From: Chara braunii
Lineage: Eukaryota; Streptophyta; Charophyceae; Charales; Characeae
Direction of reading: 5' to 3'
Length of the DNA: 39,030 nucleotides
Assembly (NCBI GenBank): GCA_003427395.1
Contig: BFEA01000978.1
Location: 83,618-122,647 of the forward strand
Part shown: positions 32,423 through 39,030 of the stretch, in pieces
Layout of the letters: each line of letters starts with the position of its first letter
How positions within the stretch are numbered: position 1 is the first letter of the stretch
Program-made: the position numbers and the translations under genes
The notes under the pieces: model-generated
Databases searched by the model: none
Told to the model about the DNA's origin: nothing
What the model saw: only the letters and a program-made list of their open reading frames with translations

Positions 32423-33802
32423 TCTTAGTTTAAGAGAAGATAGAATGTATTTTGATAGGTGGCGATTATGGTGGCCCACTCTGTATACAGGAGACTCTGT
32501 CAGGGTATACCTTTCTTTCGGCACTTGCTTAGAGGTAGACTTAGGCTTAGTTAATTATGATGGTTTGAGTGAGATCGTAATATGGGGATTATTCCCCATT
32601 GATTTATAAATTTAGCTTAGGGATTGACCTGTCTTGTGTTACAGATCTTCTTGATCGATGGATTCAGGATTTGGGCTAGATTCAGCTTGATCCTACAAGG
32701 ATCACCTTCTGTTATCATTGATAAAAGGTCGGTTGCCGATTCGTCGATTTACGACTCAATTCCAACTCACCCTCAACACTCAACCTAAAAGGCTTCAACT
32801 CTGGTGATTTTATTGTTTTGTTAAGGTTTCACTCGGACTTTTATTGAATGGTCATTTAACAAAGGTGTTGAGTATTTAATTATGGTTGGTTGGACAAGAG
32901 GTTAGGGCTTGCATGGCTAAAGCAAGGGGTGAGTGTAGAGGTTGGTTGGAGTTGACTCCGTGTAGTGTGTGGACTTCTGTTTGATTCTTTGATGTGATTG
33001 CATGCATGTATGGTGGTTCGGATTTGGATTGACCTGCCTACGATCACACATATATATATGGCTGTGAGGAGTCTCATTGTGGTTGTGAGAAAGTGATCGT
33101 CACATACTTATCCCCTTTATATATAAAAAAAAACTATATGTATACCTATGTTGGGAGTTCACGTGGTCTGAGGGGCCCGCGTATTAAGGGTAAAGGTTAG
33201 GGTTGGGGTTAAGAAAAGAAAGGTAAACCCCTTTATCTGACTGTATGCTTCTTAATAAATTCCTAGTCGGACGTTGGTCCTGGGCCGGGATTCGAGGTCC
33301 TTGTCTAGGACATCCCAAGCCCTAGACTCTACATGGAAGGAATCTTCCCTCGCACAGAGTCTATTTGCCCTGCCTATCGAGACTCTCAGACCAAAGGCCG
33401 GAAGTCTCGTGGCGGCCGCACGACTATTCCTTCAGCTGTGCAATATCGTGAGAGAGTAGACCCTCACGACACTTTGAGTCTGACACTTCAGTGTCATAAA
33501 CGGTACTCGGATCCACGAGGGACCGCTTGATTATGGGCACCATATAGTATGTCATCATTGCGACTGCTTGCACGTGCTTGCATTTGTGAGTCAATATAAG
33601 TAGGCCCTGCGTCCGCGGGGTTTTATACAAAGTCTCGCTCGTGACGCCTATCCGATTCCCGCATCGGGAAGTTATGGGATAACTACTAAGGGACTAAAAA
33701 TGTTATCGCGTTGGTTATTTTATATCGTTTCGTGTATGTGTATGTGTGTATGTATGTTTTTTGATATTTTATGTTCTGTATAGTGGTGTGCACGTTGTCG
33801 GC

Positions 33803-33828
33803 GCGAATACCCTTACAAGGGTATCCGC
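33803..33828. promoter_or_regulatory. LTR-start palindrome, copy E
   Basis: Same 26 bases as in copy D, 7 bp after TGTCGGC. Confidence 0.78.
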
Positions 33829-34348
33829 CTTGTTTGTTTTGCAAGGACAGAAAATAAGTTTTGTTCAAAATTTGAATACACTGCACGAGTTGCGGTTGTG
33901 TTTTGTTCACGTTCACTGAAGGGTTGACTAGAAGCAAAGTGTGTGTGGGCGAGCAATTTTGAAGCGCGCGTGATGAACCTTATTTTGGTGCTATAGAGTC
34001 GGCGTTTCTGCCGGCAAAATTTTTGGTCTTGATTAAAACTAGGAAAAGTTTTTGAAGTGACCATGATACATCTGCGTTCATACGACATGCGTCATCGGAA
34101 GTGGTGTTTGCTTTGGGCAGTGACTGGGGTGTGCGAGAGAAAGTAGAACGCAAGTGGTGACCTCCGCGCGGTAGATGCGGGAGGTTGACGGTCGTGGACG
34201 GAGCCAGGCCCTGTGAGCAGCAGGCGTCATAGGTCAGCAGTCGTGAGTTTGGTTCGTAGGCGAAGGAGTGGCATTGAGGTATTTTGGTAGGCCCGTGTGC
34301 CGTGCGGCAACAATTTATACTGATTTTTGCAGTAGTCCGTTTCAACCT

Positions 34349-34412
34349 TGGGCATAGCACTATTGGGTAGGGCATTGGACTTTCAAGACGGAAGTACGAG
34401 GGTCGAGGGCGG
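34349..34412 (+). other. tRNA-gene-like patch in LTR E
   Basis: GGCATAGCACTATTGGGTAG resembles a tRNA D-arm with A-box. It is followed by GCATTGGACTTTCAAGACGG and ACGAGGGTCGAGGGC, near a B-box. The anticodon stem does not pair. About 550 bp from the LTR start. Confidence 0.3.
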
Positions 34413-37000
34413 CAACCGGCGGTGATTGAACATTGGAGCGGATGAAGATGCCGAGGGGTTGAGGGCCCGACGGGGCTATCCCCCTTGGTTTTGTTTCCGG
34501 CCCATTCATAGGCCCAGTCGGCGGAACTGAGAGAGGTACCGACAATCTCCCTTCCCCAAAAGCACCGGGTTCCGATGATCATATTTTTAGTTTTTCCTTT
34601 ATTTTTATTTTTTTTTAGTTGCCGGTCTCGTTTCCGGGACATGGCACCAGCATTGGTACCAAGGTTGTTTGCAGGGTACCGCCCTGCGTGGGCTCAAGGG
34701 GCCAGTGGTTGCAATCTCCGAGAAGTAACCGTCACGACGGTCAAGGACCTTGAGTACGCGCCTCTTTGACGGACCCGTTCGGATTCCGCGTATTCGTGGT
34801 GTTGGCAAGATTCCCGTGCCCTGCCCGTCTTGGAATGTTGACCAAGGAGTTCAACATTCATGCAAGCCGGTGGGAGTCGGGCCCGCGAGAAGGAAGAAAC
34901 CAGGATGGTGGGGCGCGTTGTGGGTGCAATCCGTTGCCCGCCGTCGACTAGGGGTGGTTTACATGTGAGCGTGTCGGGGGGACAGAAGAGCGGAGTGGCC
35001 AGGATGCTGTAGGAACCGCCGCGGCAACCGCCCACATAAAGAACCCCCCCCAATTTTGACCTCAAAGTTCTCGTTTGAATATTTGCCACTACCGCCGAGA
35101 GTCGCATCGGGCCCAGTTCACGGAAGCCGACTCTAAGCTCTACAGCAGGCCGCGCTGCGGCCAGCTGCCTGTGTGAGGGCTGGCTGCTGGAAGTCGAGGC
35201 GATAGTGGGTTCGGGTTGAGCAGAACGAGAGGGAGTGGCCGTGACGGAGCCGGCCCATACAAGCCGATCGCTGGACTTGGGTATAAGGGCGGGAGACTAA
35301 TCGAAACGTGTGGTAGTTGGGTTGTCTGGGAGTCTTTCCTCAGGCTGATCGGAGTAGTAAGGAAGGTCGCTGCGCTGGGGGATTTGTGGACTGATAGTGA
35401 AAGCGAGGAGCGACAGGCGCAAGGAAGAAGGCAGAGTAGGCGCTAGCACTACGTGAAAGAAAAGGGGTGGATGAACCAGGGCGGGATTAGCGTCAGGTGC
35501 ATGTGAGGCAGAGGGGAACAACGGGTGCGGGGGCCGTGGAGCGCAGCAGAGTGCAAAAGGAGTAAGCCAAAGCGAAGCACTGCAGGTGAGGCAGGGCAGC
35601 TACGGGGAAAGGGTGAACCCGGACGGAAAGATGAGCCCGGTGCACGCACAGTAAGAGGCAGCTGGTTATGGCGGAAACGAGCGTAGGCAGGAGGAAACGG
35701 AAAACGTAGAAACCGTCCGATTCTTGATGAAATTAGGCGGGAAAAGAGTCAAAACTAGGGTTCTTTGATAGGGCGAGATGAATGATAGAGTTAAAATGGC
35801 AGGTGGATTAGTGTAGAAGGAGAATAGTAGGAAATGGACTGCGTGGAGGATGGAGATGGCGGAGATGGGATAGAGTGATGATCGCAGAGCTGAACGGATC
35901 CTCGACGAAACAAGCCAAGGAAAGAAGTGTCGTGGGGGTTTGAGGCCAAGGCGAGCACGAATCAGTGGTCAGAATAGACGATAAGTTAGAAGTTTAAAAG
36001 GTAGGAGAGAAAACAAGTGCGCGGAGATGGCAGGAGTGAAAAGGAGGGAGAGTGAAGAAATACTTATCTCCCTCGTTTCTGACCGGATTTAGATGAGGGA
36101 GGGCTCGATTCCGGGATTTTTGGACGAGGTGAGTTCAGTGACGTAGTTAGTTTTGAGATTAGTTGGTTAGAATTGGAGTTAATAGAGAAAGACCGTGCGA
36201 GGTGCTGTGGTAGAAAAGGGGGGATGAACCTACCCATATCGTAAGGGGAGATTCATTCAGTTTCTTGCTTATCCAGATGATCGGAGCCCCAAAACAAGTT
36301 GTGAAACTGAAGGCTCATCCGATCGACGGTGTGCTGCTCGGTGTGCTGCTCATCTTATCGATGGAAGTACCGTGAGGCAAGCCCGACGGAGGTTAGGAGC
36401 GCGCCTGTAGGTGGGTGTATCTGCCCCTTCCTTGGCGGAAGATTCATTCATTTTTGTTTGGCCTATCAGGGGGAGCCGCGGGGATGGAGGCTTATCTGTA
36501 TGGAGGTGCTCTGTTTGTACTGATGATGGAAGCAGCCTAAGCCCAGCCGTGGGATGGGAGACTTACCTGTTAGCCGGTGCACATCCTATATGGGCGATCG
36601 AAGTATGTCGGGCTGCATTGACCGATAGTCGCCAGCGAGCATGTCGACGGGAAGAAAGAACGAGAATAGAAGGGAAGGAGGCAGAGAAAGGTGAGGCTAT
36701 GCTTGCCTAGTTAGAACGCGTTCACGTTCGGCTCACATGGCTGGCCGTGTGCATTTCGTTGGCCATGGTAGTGTTTCGCTGAGCCTGCGGTCTTTGTGTC
36801 GGCTATTCAGGGCTCCTCCTAGGTGTCATCTGTGCATGCCTGAGCAGATGGCCGGATACATACACGTTATAAGGGCTGACTACAGAGAGGCGTGTAGCAG
36901 AAGGAAGGGACAGTAAAGTGAGGAATGCACGTACTTTAGACAGACAATGGTGTATGGAGAATTACAAAAGTCGAGCCGCGACGAGTGTAGAAGAGAGAAA

Positions 37001-38045
37001 TAGACTTGCGCTAACACGCAGCTGTTCAGAATGAAGACCGGACACGGTTTGAGGAAGGGCATGCTAAGAGTTTTTGGTTCTATAGATGGTAGTGCTCGTC
37101 GCTAAGAGCGTGCTCGCTGCACTTGTCAGGAAGTGACTATGCGCCACGCCCGCTGGTCGGCAGTTAAGACGTGGCTGCAGTTGCATGGGGACTTGACTGG
37201 GGCGACACTTTCGATTGGCGGATAGCGTGGACGTTTTAGAAGGAGTACAACAAGGACGGCGGCATGCCGCTCATCATGTTAGCCTCTGCAGCAATAGGAA
37301 GATTCGTATAGCCAAGGTTGACGGGCCGAGAGCTCTCTCTCGAATCTATGGGTGGTGATGTTTTGGTCGTCCGTAGTAGTGAAATATTTGTCTAACTTAG
37401 CTTCCATTCCGCTATCAAGATTAGCAGTGCAACTTGACTCTGTTGAAAGTCGGAATGATTGAGCACTCACAATCAAAATCGTGCCCACAGCTGCCTGCAC
37501 AGTTCAGAAGAAGCACGCTGAGGTGATGTTCCTGTTGTGTGCCTGCTGCGTTTGGCAGAGTAATTACCACAGGGCTGCCTACAAACTATTATAAGTATGG
37601 TCACAATCTGGACCTCCATTGGTAGCGGGAAGTGTGATCGTATACAGTTATGGTTGTGGCATTCGCGCGATGGATTGTTACGGGAAGCAGATGTGGTGGA
37701 CTGTGTGGGCCACTTGTACATAATCGCCAAAATAAGAACTCCGACGGGGGAGCTGAGTTGGCGAATTCTATATTTGTAGGAGTGATCTCGATATTTGTAC
37801 TTCCGTTGTAGGGGCCTTACCCTGAAGGACTTTCGAGCCTGAGTCGACCCCACGGCGGATCCCATTTGGCTCGACCCGCCCACGCTCATGCTCAGGGCGA
37901 GGTCGTTCGTCCCAGGGGCACCCCCACCTAGTGCTATGAGATGGATGGGACTGAGCCTTTTGCGAGAGGGTTTTACATTGGGGGATGTAGCTCCGCTCTC
38001 GCGCTAGATGGTAGCTCTTTGATCACTCGTGACGTTTTTCTTGAT
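37001..38045. other. No recognisable feature
   Basis: Possibly the continuation of copy E, but no block could be matched confidently to copies A, B or D. No convincing open frame. Confidence 0.3.
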
Positions 38046-38453
38046 TCACTTAAGTGTGACCAGGCAATTGCTCCTTCCAATACACAGGCAGTCCAGGGAG
38101 TTCGTTGAGGATTCGTCTTCTTTCGTGGCGTCATCCATTGGGCCACACACCTTTTCACTAAGCACGGCAATCTCTATGGCATCATCGGGGTGCGGTCGCG
38201 TCGTCAATGCCCCTAGCCCCCTGTATTTTTTTTTCTTCTGCTTGACAACCATCCTAAACACATATCCATTGTTGCCCTTAGTCTTTTCGGGCTTCCACAT
38301 TGCACGCAGAGAATCAAGATACGCATCCATCACACAAGCCATGTCGAGCACGCGATCAACAAGTCTCACCCGCATCCATAGTTTACGCAGGACACATGTC
38401 CTTCCCTCGTCGTTTTCCCCATTCCTGCCCGCATCCGGCGGACACAATCCCAC
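38046..38453 (-). CDS. Unrecognised open frame, possible exon or fragment
   Basis: 135 codons without an ATG at the left limit (the frame opens just after a TGA, with GTG). The composition is protein-like and charged. It has an apparent helical segment with RVRLVDRVLDMACVMDAYLDS, then MWKPEKTKG, VFRMVVKQ and a lysine run at the AT-rich stretch 38226-38239. It ends in a stop at 38046. An overlapping plus-strand frame is Ser/Leu-rich and less convincing. No family recognised; it could be an exon of a gene running left from beyond the repeat, or a transposon fragment. Confidence 0.33.
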   Translation of the reverse strand: MGLCPPDAGRNGENDEGRTCVLRKLWMRVRLVDRVLDMACVMDAYLDSLRAMWKPEKTKGNNGYVFRMVVKQKKKKYRGLGALTTRPHPDDAIEIAVLSEKVCGPMDDATKEDESSTNSLDCLCIGRSNCLVTLK

Positions 38454-38907
38454 TCAAACCATCCTAAGCTACTCACCTGCGCAATACCACACAGAGCAAA
38501 AACCAAGTATAATCCCCATTGGGGTCAACACATCGCCCCTCCCACAAGCCTAAGTTCTTTTCTCTTCCCATGACCCTCTTGTTTCTCTTCCCCTTCCTTC
38601 AAGCAAGCCATGCCTCTTCGAGGAAAATGGTTGAGCCAAACTGGCCTGGTCTCAAACCTTTACTCCTTCAATCCTTTCAAGGGATCCCTCCTTTCCAAGT
38701 TTTTTTCGCAAAGTTCCCGTCTTCCTTTCCTTCTTGGTGGCACAAGGGACCGACAACCCTCCCCTTCCCCTCTCTCTCCACCAAGTGAGGACCCAGTTCA
38801 TTTACCGTTCATTCCCTGACAATGTAACAAGTGAGGAAAGGTTGGTCACGTGCCAAGAAGTGAGAGGAAGAGGAAAACGGGAGTGAAGGCCGCGGTCCTA
38901 GGAGGGA
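38454..38907. other. No recognisable feature
   Basis: CT-rich sequence with short frames only; nothing supported. Confidence 0.3.
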
Positions 38908-38913
38908 AGAGGG

Positions 38914-39030
<117 letters not shown>

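Larger units (their letters stand above)
27309..33795 (+). repeat. Copy D: diverged plus-strand LTR
   Basis: It starts TATCCGTGCGAATACC (expected TGTCGGCGCG...) and follows the reverse-complement order of copy A. Order: palindrome (27316-27341), tRNA-like patch (about 27721-27786), the GGGGCTACCCCCC...TTGGTTTTG block, a GA-rich part with an AG microsatellite (29592-29654), the conserved stretch near 30740-30840, the stem-loop array (31104-31831), 84-bp-type repeats (32154-32422), and a hairpin end near 33405-33496. Identity to A is much lower than A to B. It stops at 33795, about 390 bp short of where copy B ends, exactly where copy E begins. No internal region is visible on its left, so it is a solo LTR or truncated copy. 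Confidence 0.6.
33796..37000 (+). repeat. Copy E: plus-strand LTR, 5' part (right limit uncertain)
   Basis: It starts TGTCGGCGCGAATACC at 33796 and matches the minus strand of copy A in order: palindrome; tRNA-like patch (34349-34412); the CTATCCCCCTTGGTTTTG...GGCCCATTCATAGGCC block (about 34480-34520); the CGGTCTCGTTTCCGGGAC block (34624); a stretch near 35050-35090; and GA-rich sequence with TTCATTCATTTTTG and ACTTACCTG words to about 36.6 kb. Homology fades after this and the stem-loop array is not reached. It begins inside copy D, 390 bp before D's expected end, so E probably inserted into D. The 220-codon minus-strand frame at 33980-34642 is not open in A or B and is rejected as a gene. 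Confidence 0.55.

Noticed and set aside
33980-34642. 220-codon minus-strand open frame in LTR E
   Set aside because: It covers LTR sequence that is not open in copies A or B and has no protein-like pattern.

Overview
This looks like a repeat-rich nuclear segment from a streptophyte (plant-lineage) genome. A charophyte alga such as Chara is my guess, not something the sequence proves. Reasons: almost no long open frames, GT-AG introns, heavy AG/CT microsatellites, nested LTR-type repeats of several kb, and a primer-binding site matching the 3' end of a plant-type tRNA-Asp. The only recognisable host gene is a broken eukaryotic PrimPol (primase-polymerase) at about 24.9-25.5 kb on the + strand.

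Layout. 1-17568 is best read as one minus-strand, non-autonomous LTR retrotransposon with giant LTRs. The 3' LTR is 1-6975 (its last ~670 bp lie left of the window), the non-coding internal region is 6976-10503, the tRNA-Asp primer-binding site is 10484-10501 and the 5' LTR is 10504-17568. It sits inside an older, opposite-strand relative: 17569-18494 matches its internal region and 18495-~18850 the start of its LTR. 18.85-20.75 kb is AG/T low-complexity DNA. 20.8-25.5 kb is gene-like, with possible short exons, a degenerate minisatellite and the PrimPol exons, and is cut off at ~25.47 kb. 25.5-27.3 kb is unassigned. 27309-33795 and 33796-~37000 are two diverged plus-strand LTRs of the same superfamily, the second apparently inserted into the first. 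The last 2 kb hold one unrecognised minus-strand open frame and a GATA/GA microsatellite.

The most striking signal is an array of stem-loops in three LTR copies (about 1465-2760, 12045-13340 and 31104-31831). Each stem-loop has the same hexaloop (AACTTA, or TAAGTT on the other strand), a short upper stem and an outer stem of 5-10 bp. The outer-stem sequence differs from one stem-loop to the next, yet its two sides usually stay complementary. The upper stem also changes in a paired way (CCCT/AGGG, CCCC/GGGG, CTCT/AGAG, CCA/TGG). This points to selection on structure rather than sequence, for example an array of protein-binding RNA hairpins. Other covarying stem-loops occur in the LTR and the internal region, and every LTR copy starts with the same near-perfect 26-bp palindrome.
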